Source: an uncultured Ruminococcus sp. (GTDB lineage Bacteria; Bacillota; Clostridia; Oscillospirales; Ruminococcaceae). From it: a stretch of DNA of 18,776 nucleotides. A program made the position numbers and the translations under genes. Each line of letters begins with the position of its first letter. Within the stretch, counting starts at the first letter, position 1. The notes beneath the pieces were generated by a model. The model ran no database searches and was not told the DNA's origin. It saw nothing but the letters and a program-made list of their open reading frames with translations. This document shows, in pieces, positions 6,611-13,132 of this stretch. The DNA lies in contig ONNL01000211.1 of the NCBI GenBank assembly GCA_900319195.1, forward strand, positions 1 through 18,776. Reading direction: 5' to 3'.

Positions 6611-7740
6611 TGAGAAAGCTGAGGATACTCGAGGTAAACAAAGCTTATTTTCCCCACGTTGGCGGAATAGAAACACTCGTGAAGCAGTATTCCGAGGAGC
6701 TCGGCGCTATGGACGGCGTTGAGGTGAAAACGCTTGTCTGTCACGACGAGAGGGCGAAAACGACTCACGAGAGGATAAACGGTGTTGACCTTACGCGCGC
6801 AGGGAGCTTCGGGACATATTTCAAGTGCCCCGTCTCGTTCTCGTTTGTGAGGCTGTTCAGAAAGATGTCGAAATGGGCAGACGTTGTGCACATCCATGTA
6901 CCGTTTCCGCTTGCAGACGCAGCACTTCTCGTCTCGGGCTTCAAGGGACGGGTCGTGGTGTCGTGGCACAGTGATGTCGTTAATCAGAAGAAGCTGCTCG
7001 TATTCTACAAGCCGTTCATGCGGTATCTGCTCAAACGTGCGGACTGCATAATAACGGCAACCGAAGGACATATCAACGGCTCGGACTATCTGCCCGAGTT
7101 CAGAAAAAAGTGCAGAGTAGTCCCCTACGGTATCACTCCCGAGGACTATCTGAGTGCCGAGAGGAAGCCTTTCCTCACGGAGAGGTGCAGTGACAGGAGC
7201 AGCGTTAAGGTGCTGTTCACGGGAAGGCTCGTCTACTACAAGGGCGTGGACGTGCTTCTGAAGGCTTTCAGGCACGTAAAGGGCTGTGAGCTTTTCATAT
7301 CGGGCGAGGGTGTGCTCGAGGAGGGACTGAGGGACTACGTGCACCGTCACAAGATGGACGGGAGAGTGCATTTTCTCGGATTTCTCTCCGACAGCGACCT
7401 CAGAGCCGCCTATGCGGACTGCGATATATTCGTTCTGCCCTCGGTAGTCAAGACGGAGGCCTTCGGAATAGTTCAGACCGAGGCAATGGTATATGGCAAG
7501 CCTGTCATCAATACCTCGCTCCCGTCGGGAGTGCCATATGTGAGCATTGACGGCGAGACGGGACTGACAGTCCCCCCGAGTGACGCGAAAGGGCTTGCGG
7601 ACGCGATAAACAGGCTCGCCTCGGACAGAGAGCTGAGGGAGAGGCTCGGCAGGAATGGTGCTGAGCGCGTTGAAAAGTATTTTAATGAGAAAAATGTTAT
7701 AAAAAAGCTGTATTCCGTGCTTTCGGAAAATATCGGCTGA
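6610..7740 (+). CDS. Second GT4-family glycosyltransferase
   Basis: 376 residues from ATG 6610, which overlaps the previous stop as TGATG. GTG 6607 is possible but less likely. The N-terminal domain shows the glycine-rich FPHVGGIETLVKQYSEEL, then HIHVPFPLAD and SWHSDVV. The C-terminal domain has LFTGRLVYYKGVDVLL and the E-x7-E motif EAFGIVQTE (E283, E291). These mark a retaining GT4 enzyme resembling mannosyltransferases of O-antigen and exopolysaccharide clusters. It differs clearly from the preceding GT4, so the two probably make different linkages. It is translated in coupling with its neighbour. Confidence 0.9.
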   Translation: MRKLRILEVNKAYFPHVGGIETLVKQYSEELGAMDGVEVKTLVCHDERAKTTHERINGVDLTRAGSFGTYFKCPVSFSFVRLFRKMSKWADVVHIHVPFPLADAALLVSGFKGRVVVSWHSDVVNQKKLLVFYKPFMRYLLKRADCIITATEGHINGSDYLPEFRKKCRVVPYGITPEDYLSAERKPFLTERCSDRSSVKVLFTGRLVYYKGVDVLLKAFRHVKGCELFISGEGVLEEGLRDYVHRHKMDGRVHFLGFLSDSDLRAAYADCDIFVLPSVVKTEAFGIVQTEAMVYGKPVINTSLPSGVPYVSIDGETGLTVPPSDAKGLADAINRLASDRELRERLGRNGAERVEKYFNEKNVIKKLYSVLSENIG

Positions 7741-7753
7741 AAAGAGGCATGAA

Positions 7754-8692
7754 ATGAAGGCATTGATAATAGGCGCGGCAGGATTTGTCGGCGGCTATCT
7801 TATAGATGAGCTGAAAAACAGCGGCTATGAGGTGTGTGCGACCTGTCTGCCGAATGAGAAGATAACGGCGGACTGTGAGGTAAGAACTCTCGATATTCTC
7901 GCAAAGGACACCATAGCTCCGCTTTTTGATGAGGTAATGCCCGACGCGGTATTTCACCTCGCCGCTCAGAGCTCGGTGGCTGTCTCGTGGAAGAGACCTC
8001 AGCTCACGGCGGATATAAATGTCATCGGCACGATAAATGTGCTCGAAGCGCTGAAAACAGCGAAAAAGAGCGGTATCCGCGCTGTGCTTATCGGTACGGG
8101 CGAGGAATACGGCTTTATACGTGAGGGCGCTTGTCCGCTTAGTGAGGACGAGCCGCTCAACCCGGGAAACATCTACGCGGCAACTAAGGTCTGTCAGGGA
8201 ATGCTCGGGGAGATATATGCACGCGCCTACAAAATGGATATAATCATGGTCAGGGCGTTCAATCACTCGGGACCGAAGCAGGCTCCTATCTTCGTCATAT
8301 CCGACTTCTGCAAGCAGATAGCGGACATTGAAAAGGGTGAGCATGAGCCTGTGATAAACGTCGGAAATCTCAACGCAAGGCGCGATTTCACTGATGTAAG
8401 GGACGTTGTAAGGGCATACCGTCTGCTCGCGGAAAAGGGCGTGAGCGGCAGGACATACAATGTCGGACGCGGAAAGGCTGTCGAGATACAGGAGATACTC
8501 GATACTGCGCTCTCAATGACCGACGCGGAGATCGAAGTCAGGCAGGATCCCGACCGCATGAGACCGTCGGATATACCGCTTATCGAGCCCGATACCTCAC
8601 GTATCCTTGCTGATACGGGCTGGAAGGCTGAAATTTCCATGAGGGACACCATTGCGGATACCCTTGATTACTGGCGAAGGGCACAGGTCTGA
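7754..8692 (+). CDS. rmd: GDP-4-keto-6-deoxy-D-mannose reductase-like SDR (GDP-D-rhamnose synthesis)
   Basis: 312-residue NAD(P)-dependent extended SDR. Rossmann motif GAAGFVG at residues 7-13, FHLAAQSSV, catalytic YxxxK as Y141/K145, then RAFNHSGPKQ and GNLNARRDFTDVRDVVRAY. The last two segments are characteristic of Rmd enzymes that reduce the Gmd product at C4 to GDP-D-rhamnose. AAAGAGG (7741-7747) precedes the ATG by 6 nt. With manC and gmd in the same operon, the three-step route from mannose-1-phosphate to GDP-D-rhamnose is complete. Alternatives are another GDP-sugar epimerase or reductase; it lacks the look of GDP-fucose synthase (Fcl) or an aminotransferase. Confidence 0.82.
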   Translation: MKALIIGAAGFVGGYLIDELKNSGYEVCATCLPNEKITADCEVRTLDILAKDTIAPLFDEVMPDAVFHLAAQSSVAVSWKRPQLTADINVIGTINVLEALKTAKKSGIRAVLIGTGEEYGFIREGACPLSEDEPLNPGNIYAATKVCQGMLGEIYARAYKMDIIMVRAFNHSGPKQAPIFVISDFCKQIADIEKGEHEPVINVGNLNARRDFTDVRDVVRAYRLLAEKGVSGRTYNVGRGKAVEIQEILDTALSMTDAEIEVRQDPDRMRPSDIPLIEPDTSRILADTGWKAEISMRDTIADTLDYWRRAQV

Positions 8693-8710
8693 TAAAACGG
8701 AGGCGTTAAA

Positions 8711-9046
8711 ATGTCGGACATAAAGCTTACGAATGAAAAAATGAACACCTACAGCGGCGACAAGGTCGGCACCTTCAAGGCGGCGGCAAAGCTTGCCGAA
8801 TTCGGTGAGAGACAGAATGAGGCAAATCTCGTCCTTGCGGCAAATGTAAATGACCTCATAAAGCGCGTCTGCGCTCTCGAGGACAAAAAGTCAGAGGACG
8901 AGGAAAAGTTCCGTCTGATAGCGGAGGAGATAAATTCCTTCAAAAAGGAGCTCGACAGGCTGAGACTGTCGGATAAGCTCAATACTGCGGCGGTTGAGCG
9001 TCTCAGCAGAGCGGAACATCTCGCTTCGGGCGACAGCGGAAAATAG
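8711..9046 (+). CDS. Small hydrophilic coiled-coil protein, function unknown
   Basis: 111 residues with a clear ribosome binding site (GGAGG 8699-8703, 7 nt spacing), 18 nt after rmd. No signal peptide or membrane helix. The sequence is highly charged and alpha-helical in character from about residue 21 to 103, with heptad-like spacing of hydrophobics (about 65-100) typical of a coiled coil. I recognise no family. As the last gene of the polysaccharide operon it may be a scaffold or chain-length partner of the membrane machinery, but that is only context. Confidence 0.75.
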   Translation: MSDIKLTNEKMNTYSGDKVGTFKAAAKLAEFGERQNEANLVLAANVNDLIKRVCALEDKKSEDEEKFRLIAEEINSFKKELDRLRLSDKLNTAAVERLSRAEHLASGDSGK

Positions 9047-9049
9047 TCA

Positions 9050-9183
9050 TATTGCTCCCCAAAAACTAACTTCTGAATTTTTCTGCTTGTCCTAACGATG
9101 AAATCCTACGTCAGAAAACCCTGCAATCGGCAAATAGCAAACTCCAAAAGCTTTTGTCGTTTGCTATAATTGGTGGAGCAATA
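9050..9183. repeat. 134-bp inverted-repeat element with internal hairpins
   Basis: Terminal arms TATTGCTCC (9050-9058) and GGAGCAATA (9175-9183) are perfect 9-bp inverted repeats. Inside are TTTTCTG (9079-9085)/CAGAAAA (9112-9118), and the arms ATAGCAAAC (9134-9142)/GTTTGCTAT (9159-9167) enclosing the palindrome CAAAAGCTTTTG (9145-9156). The fold would be a three-way junction. It looks like a small non-autonomous mobile element (MITE-like) or a structured RNA. I see no clear target-site duplication and no T-tract. It starts 4 nt after the coiled-coil gene stop. Confidence 0.6.
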
Positions 9184-9228
9184 ACAGACAAGAAACATAT
9201 TATTGATTTGTGAAAATTTAATAAACTA

Positions 9229-9257
9229 TTGACTTTGCTCCGATTTTGTTATATCAT
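9229..9257 (+). promoter_or_regulatory. Sigma-A promoter of the ATP synthase operon
   Basis: -35 TTGACT (9229-9234), 17-bp spacer, -10 TATCAT (9252-9257). The start would fall near 9263-9265, giving a leader of about 130 nt before atpB. It is the best promoter in the 9047-9395 gap and lies just downstream of the inverted-repeat element. Confidence 0.65.
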
Positions 9258-9272
9258 TGTATATGGAGATCC

Positions 9273-9326
9273 ACGGGTCGTGCATGACCTGTTGTTATAC
9301 CGAAATATTGAGGACTGTATCAACGG
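9273..9326 (+). promoter_or_regulatory. Predicted leader hairpin and antiterminator of the ATP operon
   Basis: Two mutually exclusive pairings are visible. Stem P1 is ACGGGTC (9273-9279) with GACCTGT (9286-9292), 7 bp with one G.U. The antiterminator pairs CC (9288-9289), GTTG (9291-9294) and ATAC (9297-9300) with GTAT (9317-9320), CAAC (9321-9324) and GG (9325-9326), with small bulges. The antiterminator uses bases of both P1 and the terminator 5' arm, so P1 favours termination. This is riboswitch- or attenuator-like logic, but I recognise no known ligand-binding consensus. Confidence 0.5.
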
Positions 9327-9364
9327 AGACTAAGGCTGATGCATTTCTCCGTTGTTTTTGTTTT
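9321..9364 (+). terminator. Intrinsic terminator in the ATP operon leader
   Basis: CAACGGAGA (9321-9329) and TCTCCGTTG (9346-9354) form a perfect 9-bp stem with a 16-nt loop, followed by TTTTTGTTTT. It lies about 65 nt downstream of the probable transcription start and 31 nt upstream of atpB, with no coding gene before it on that transcript. An attenuation role is the simplest reading. It could also stop read-through from the polysaccharide operon or end a short RNA of about 95 nt. Confidence 0.75.
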
Positions 9365-9395
9365 AAAACTGATTCTGATGAAAGAGGGTGCTTGA

Positions 9396-10085
9396 ATGGG
9401 GGATCTTTCTGAAAAGCTCATGGAAGAGCTTGAAACAAAAACCGCCTTTACCATACCGATATTCGGCGGTATTCCCGTTCCCGAATCATGCGTGGTAACA
9501 TGGATAATAATGGCATTTCTGGTACTGCTGTCGATAATTTTCGTGCACAGGCTGAAAACGGTGCCGCGTGGAGCGCAGTGCATACTGGAAATACTCATCA
9601 ACTGGCTCAACAACTTCTTTACCGAGATACTCGGTGAGAAGGGAAAACGGTATCTGCCGTTCCTTGAGACGATAATCATTTACATAGCCTGCTCGAACCT
9701 TATCGGTGTTGTGGGACTTACCCCGCCGACAAAGGACATAAATGTGACGGTCGGACTGGCACTCATTGCTATATTCCTCATAGAATACGCGGCAATAAGG
9801 GCAAAGGGAGCCGGCGGCTGGCTGAAAAACTTCAAAAAGCCGATGCTGCTGATGCTGCCGTTCAATATCCTCGACCTCGTTACGAGACCGCTCTCGCTTT
9901 GTATGCGACTCTTCGGTAACGTACTCGGTGCATTCGTTGTAATGGAGCTCATCAAGATAGTAGTCCCCGTCGGACTGCCTGTCGTGTTCAGCCTTTACTT
10001 CGATATATTTGACGGACTTATTCAGGCTTACATATTTGTTTTCCTCACGGCATTGTTCATGTCGGAGGGAATTGAAGAAGATTGA
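9396..10085 (+). CDS. atpB: ATP synthase Fo subunit a
   Basis: 229-residue integral membrane protein forming the ion half-channels next to the c-ring. Hydrophobic segments lie at about 33-50, 87-107, 114-133, 146-165, 176-195 and 200-222. The diagnostic motif LSLCMRLFGN carries the essential Arg171 (equivalent to aArg210 of E. coli). FDIFDGLIQAYIFVFLTALF is the typical C-terminal helix. AGAGGGTG (about 9383-9390) precedes the ATG. It is the first gene of the operon; no atpI or atpZ gene precedes it here. Confidence 0.96.
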   Translation: MGDLSEKLMEELETKTAFTIPIFGGIPVPESCVVTWIIMAFLVLLSIIFVHRLKTVPRGAQCILEILINWLNNFFTEILGEKGKRYLPFLETIIIYIACSNLIGVVGLTPPTKDINVTVGLALIAIFLIEYAAIRAKGAGGWLKNFKKPMLLMLPFNILDLVTRPLSLCMRLFGNVLGAFVVMELIKIVVPVGLPVVFSLYFDIFDGLIQAYIFVFLTALFMSEGIEED

Positions 10086-10100
10086 TCAGGAGGAATCACT

Positions 10101-10322
10101 ATGGGACTTATCGCAATAGGCGCAGGTATTGCCGTATTAACAGGCGCAGGAGCAGGTATCGGTATCGGTATCGCAACATCAAAGGCTGCTGACGCAATAG
10201 CAAGACAGCCCGAGGCAAAGGGCGACATCAACAAGGCACTCCTTCTCGGATGTGCGCTCGCAGAGGCTACCGCTATCTACGGCTTCGTAACAGCTCTGCT
10301 CATCATCATCTCACTCAAGTAA
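10101..10322 (+). CDS. atpE: ATP synthase Fo subunit c, copy 1
   Basis: 73-residue proteolipid hairpin, two helices (about 3-29 and 45-71) joined by the conserved polar loop RQPEAKGD (R35-Q36-P37). The ion-carrying carboxylate is Glu55 in LAEATAIY. The position of the Na+-liganding Gln of Ilyobacter c is Ile22 and that of the Ser after the key Glu is Ala56, so this looks like a proton-type ring. Strong AGGAGG lies upstream. It is followed after 34 nt by a second gene for the identical protein. Confidence 0.96.
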   Translation: MGLIAIGAGIAVLTGAGAGIGIGIATSKAADAIARQPEAKGDINKALLLGCALAEATAIYGFVTALLIIISLK

Positions 10323-10356
10323 ACAACACATTACATAGTTCGGAGGTATAATAAAT

Positions 10357-10578
10357 ATGGGACTTATCGCAATAGGCGCAGGTATTGCCGTATTAACAGG
10401 TGCAGGAGCAGGTATCGGAATCGGTATCGCAACATCAAAGGCTGCTGACGCAATAGCAAGACAGCCTGAGGCAAAGGGCGACATCAACAAGGCACTCCTC
10501 CTCGGATGTGCACTTGCCGAGGCTACCGCTATCTACGGCTTCGTTACGGCACTTCTTATAATCATTTCGTTAAAGTAA
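10357..10578 (+). CDS. atpE: ATP synthase Fo subunit c, copy 2 (identical protein)
   Basis: Encodes exactly the same 73 residues as the copy at 10101-10322. By eye the two genes differ at about 17 of 222 bases, all synonymous. Two differences fall in the first half and the rest are concentrated toward the 3' end. It has its own ribosome binding site (CGGAGGT, 10341-10347). The tandem arrangement would raise c output, suiting the 8-17 copies needed per ring. The conserved 5' half and diverged 3' half suggest partial gene conversion between the copies. Confidence 0.95.
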   Translation: MGLIAIGAGIAVLTGAGAGIGIGIATSKAADAIARQPEAKGDINKALLLGCALAEATAIYGFVTALLIIISLK

Positions 10579-10599
10579 TTCCTGCGGGGAGGGCATAAA

Positions 10600-11091
10600 A
10601 TGCTTAATTTCGATGTATGGAGCATAATCTGGTCCATAGCTAATATACTTATTCTCTATATCCTGCTGAGGATATTCCTCTTCAAGCCTGTCAACAGGAT
10701 AATGGACGAGAGAACGAAGAATATCCAGAATGACATTGATACAGCCAAAAAGTCGAGAGAAGAGGCTGAGGCTATCAAGCAGCAGTATACGGACGAGCTG
10801 AGCAACGCAAGGAAAGAGGCTCAGGACATCATCATGAAGGCTCATGATGACGCAGAGGCTGAGAAATCGGCTATAATTGAGCGCTCTAAGACCGAGGCTG
10901 ACAAGATAATCGCGGACGCAGGCAAGGCTGCTGAGACAGAGCGAAAGAGAGTTATCGAGCAGGCTCAGTCCCAGATAGCCGACCTCGCTATCGAAGCGGC
11001 TTCAAAGATCGTGGGAGCAAATGTTGACGACGAAAAGAACCGCCGTATCGTCGATGATTTCCTCGCGGACGAGGGTGGTGACAAGAAGTGA
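10600..11091 (+). CDS. atpF: ATP synthase Fo subunit b
   Basis: 163-residue peripheral-stalk subunit. A single N-terminal membrane helix (about 7-28) is followed by a long charged alpha-helical coiled coil (about 33-150) with the usual Ala/Glu/Lys-rich repeats. GGGGAGG stands 9 nt before the ATG. The stop overlaps the GTG start of the following delta-alpha gene (GTGA, 11088-11091), implying translational coupling. The b dimer normally holds delta at its C-terminus, so coupling with a delta-containing ORF makes sense. Confidence 0.95.
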   Translation: MLNFDVWSIIWSIANILILYILLRIFLFKPVNRIMDERTKNIQNDIDTAKKSREEAEAIKQQYTDELSNARKEAQDIIMKAHDDAEAEKSAIIERSKTEADKIIADAGKAAETERKRVIEQAQSQIADLAIEAASKIVGANVDDEKNRRIVDDFLADEGGDKK

Positions 11092-13118
11092 ACGAAAAAG
11101 AGAGAAGGCTCCTTATGGAGCTTGTAAAGGCTGAGGTGTCACACGGCGACACCGATGATACCATGAAGATATTCACTTCCTGTGAGGACGTTGCACAGAC
11201 ACTCGCGAATCCGCTTGTCACTCTCGACGAGAAAAGAGCGGTAATAAAACAGCTTTTCCCCGTATCCACGCAGAAATTCCTCATAAATGCAGTGCGTGAC
11301 GGCGTGGCTGACAAGGTCCCCGAGATGCTCGACGAATATATCGAGCTCCTTCTTGACAAGGAAAACGGCATAAAGGCTGTAGTCCGCTATGTCTCGCCGC
11401 TTACAGAGACTCAGCAGGCAGAGCTCAAAAAGTTCATCATGGAGAAATTCATCAAAGAGGACGTGAGCATAGAGTATAAGTACGACCCCGATATTATCGG
11501 CGGATTTATCCTCAATGCAGGCGATGTCGAGTACGACAGGAGCTACCGCACGGGTCTCAAGATGATGAGACAGACTCTGCATTCCGCTCAGCAGAAGGCA
11601 GAGAGAGAAAAGGAAAAGAAGCCGATAAACAGCTCGAGCGACATCATCTCCGTGCTCAAAACTGAGGTCAGAGACTTCGAGGTAAAGAGCGGAGCTACCG
11701 AAATGGGCTTCATCACCAGGATAGGTGACGGTATCGCTCAGGTGCACGGCATGAATAACGTAATGTACGGTGAGCTCGTCGAGTTTGAGACGGGTATCCG
11801 CGGCATTGTGCAGAGCCTTGAAAAAGACCACGTAGGAGTCGTACTCCTCGGAGACGACCACGGTCTTACTGAGGGCTCGACTGCTGTTAGAACAGGCAAA
11901 AGAGCAGGTGTCGGCGTTAGTGACGCTCTCCTCGGACGAGTTGTTGACGCGCTCGGTGCTCCAATTGACAGTATGGGTGAGATAGTTGCGGACGATTACT
12001 TCCCGATAGAGCGCGAGGCTCCGGGTGTTATCGACCGTAAATCCGTAAGTGTGCCGCTCCAGACGGGCATACTTGCAATAGATTCGATGTTCCCTATCGG
12101 ACGCGGTCAGCGTGAGCTGATAATCGGTGACAGACAGACGGGCAAGACCTCGATCGCTCTTGATACTATCATCAATCAGCGCGACAAGGACGTTGTCTGC
12201 GTTTATGTCGCTATCGGACAGAAGGCTTCGACCGTTGCACAGGTCGTGAACACACTCAAAAAATACGACGCGATGAGCTATTCGGTAGTCGTTATGGCTT
12301 CCGCGAGCGACCCTGCGCCGTTTCAGTATATAGCACCCTATTCGGGTACGGCTATCGCAGAATACTTCATGTCTAAGGGCAGGGACGTGCTCATCGTGTA
12401 TGATGACCTTTCAAAGCACGCGGTCGCTTACCGAGCAATGTCACTGCTTCTCCACAGACCGCCGGGACGTGAGGCATACCCGGGTGACGTTTTCTATCTG
12501 CATTCGAGACTGCTTGAACGCTCGAGCCGTCTTGACGACGAGCACGGCGGCGGCTCTATAACCGCCCTGCCGATAATCGAGACTCTTGCAGGCGATATTT
12601 CGGCATATATCCCGACGAATGTGATCTCTATCACCGACGGACAGATATTCCTTGAGAGCGAGCTCTTCAACGCAGGACAGCGCCCCGCCGTAAACTTCGG
12701 ACTCTCGGTATCCCGTGTAGGCGGTGCCGCACAGACAAAGGCAATGAAAAAGGCGGCAGGAAATCTCCGTATCGACCTTGCTCAGTTCAAGGAAATGGAG
12801 ATATTCACGCAGTTCTCATCTGAGCTCGACAAGGCAACTACCGAGCTCCTCGACCACGGTCATGTGCTCACGGAGCTTCTCAAGCAGCCGCTCTATCATC
12901 CGCATCCGCACTACGAGCAGGTAATTCTGCTCTATGCTTCACAGCACGGCTTCATGAAGGACGTTGCAGTCAATGACGTCAAGCAGTACTGCGCCGACCT
13001 CATGACATACGTAAACAGCTACGGACAGGATATAATCGCGGAGATAGAGGACAAAAAGGTGCTCTCGGACGACCTTGCCGAGAGGATAGACAGGATCCTC
13101 CATGCGTTCAGGGTATAA
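11088..13118 (+). CDS. atpHA: ATP synthase delta-alpha fusion protein
   Basis: One uninterrupted 676-codon ORF (GTG start overlapping the atpF stop). Residues 1 to about 166 are a delta (OSCP) subunit, including NPLVTLDEKRAVI and the C-terminal signature DPDIIGGFILNAGDVEYDRS. A charged linker (about 166-178, AQQKAEREKEKK) leads directly into a full alpha subunit from about residue 179. Walker A GDRQTGKT is at 347-354 (E. coli alpha 169-176, so nothing is missing from the alpha N-terminus), and the arginine-finger region SVSRVGG is present. Alpha forms the non-catalytic sites of F1; delta joins F1 to the b stalk. Normally these are separate atpH and atpA genes. There is no stop or Met at the junction, and no separate copy of either gene is in the window. 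An internal start at 11703 may also yield alpha alone. Confidence 0.93.
   Translation: MNEKERRLLMELVKAEVSHGDTDDTMKIFTSCEDVAQTLANPLVTLDEKRAVIKQLFPVSTQKFLINAVRDGVADKVPEMLDEYIELLLDKENGIKAVVRYVSPLTETQQAELKKFIMEKFIKEDVSIEYKYDPDIIGGFILNAGDVEYDRSYRTGLKMMRQTLHSAQQKAEREKEKKPINSSSDIISVLKTEVRDFEVKSGATEMGFITRIGDGIAQVHGMNNVMYGELVEFETGIRGIVQSLEKDHVGVVLLGDDHGLTEGSTAVRTGKRAGVGVSDALLGRVVDALGAPIDSMGEIVADDYFPIEREAPGVIDRKSVSVPLQTGILAIDSMFPIGRGQRELIIGDRQTGKTSIALDTIINQRDKDVVCVYVAIGQKASTVAQVVNTLKKYDAMSYSVVVMASASDPAPFQYIAPYSGTAIAEYFMSKGRDVLIVYDDLSKHAVAYRAMSLLLHRPPGREAYPGDVFYLHSRLLERSSRLDDEHGGGSITALPIIETLAGDISAYIPTNVISITDGQIFLESELFNAGQRPAVNFGLSVSRVGGAAQTKAMKKAAGNLRIDLAQFKEMEIFTQFSSELDKATTELLDHGHVLTELLKQPLYHPHPHYEQVILLYASQHGFMKDVAVNDVKQYCADLMTYVNSYGQDIIAEIEDKKVLSDDLAERIDRILHAFRV
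11691..11705 (+). promoter_or_regulatory. Possible internal ribosome binding site and start for delta-free alpha
   Basis: Inside the fusion gene, GGAG (11691-11694) stands 8 nt before an in-frame ATG (11703-11705, Met206). Initiation there would give an alpha starting MGFITRI, at the first strand of its beta-barrel domain, without the roughly 27 N-terminal residues that contact delta in known F1 structures. The spacing is good but the match is short, so chance is possible. Confidence 0.35.
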
Positions 13119-13132
13119 GGCGGTGACGTTAT

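Noticed and set aside
9330..9352. GGCTGATG-type stretch recalling parts of fluoride or yybP-ykoY riboswitches
   Set aside because: Only a short string resembles them. The remaining conserved parts of those aptamers are absent, and the stretch lies in the terminator loop.
9263..9412. 49-codon Cys-rich ORF in the ATP operon leader, starting with ATG at the predicted transcription start and overlapping the atpB start
   Set aside because: It has no ribosome binding site (it would have to be leaderless) and runs through the terminator stem; its Cys content follows from TGT/TGC in the structured RNA. A regulatory leader RNA explains the region better.
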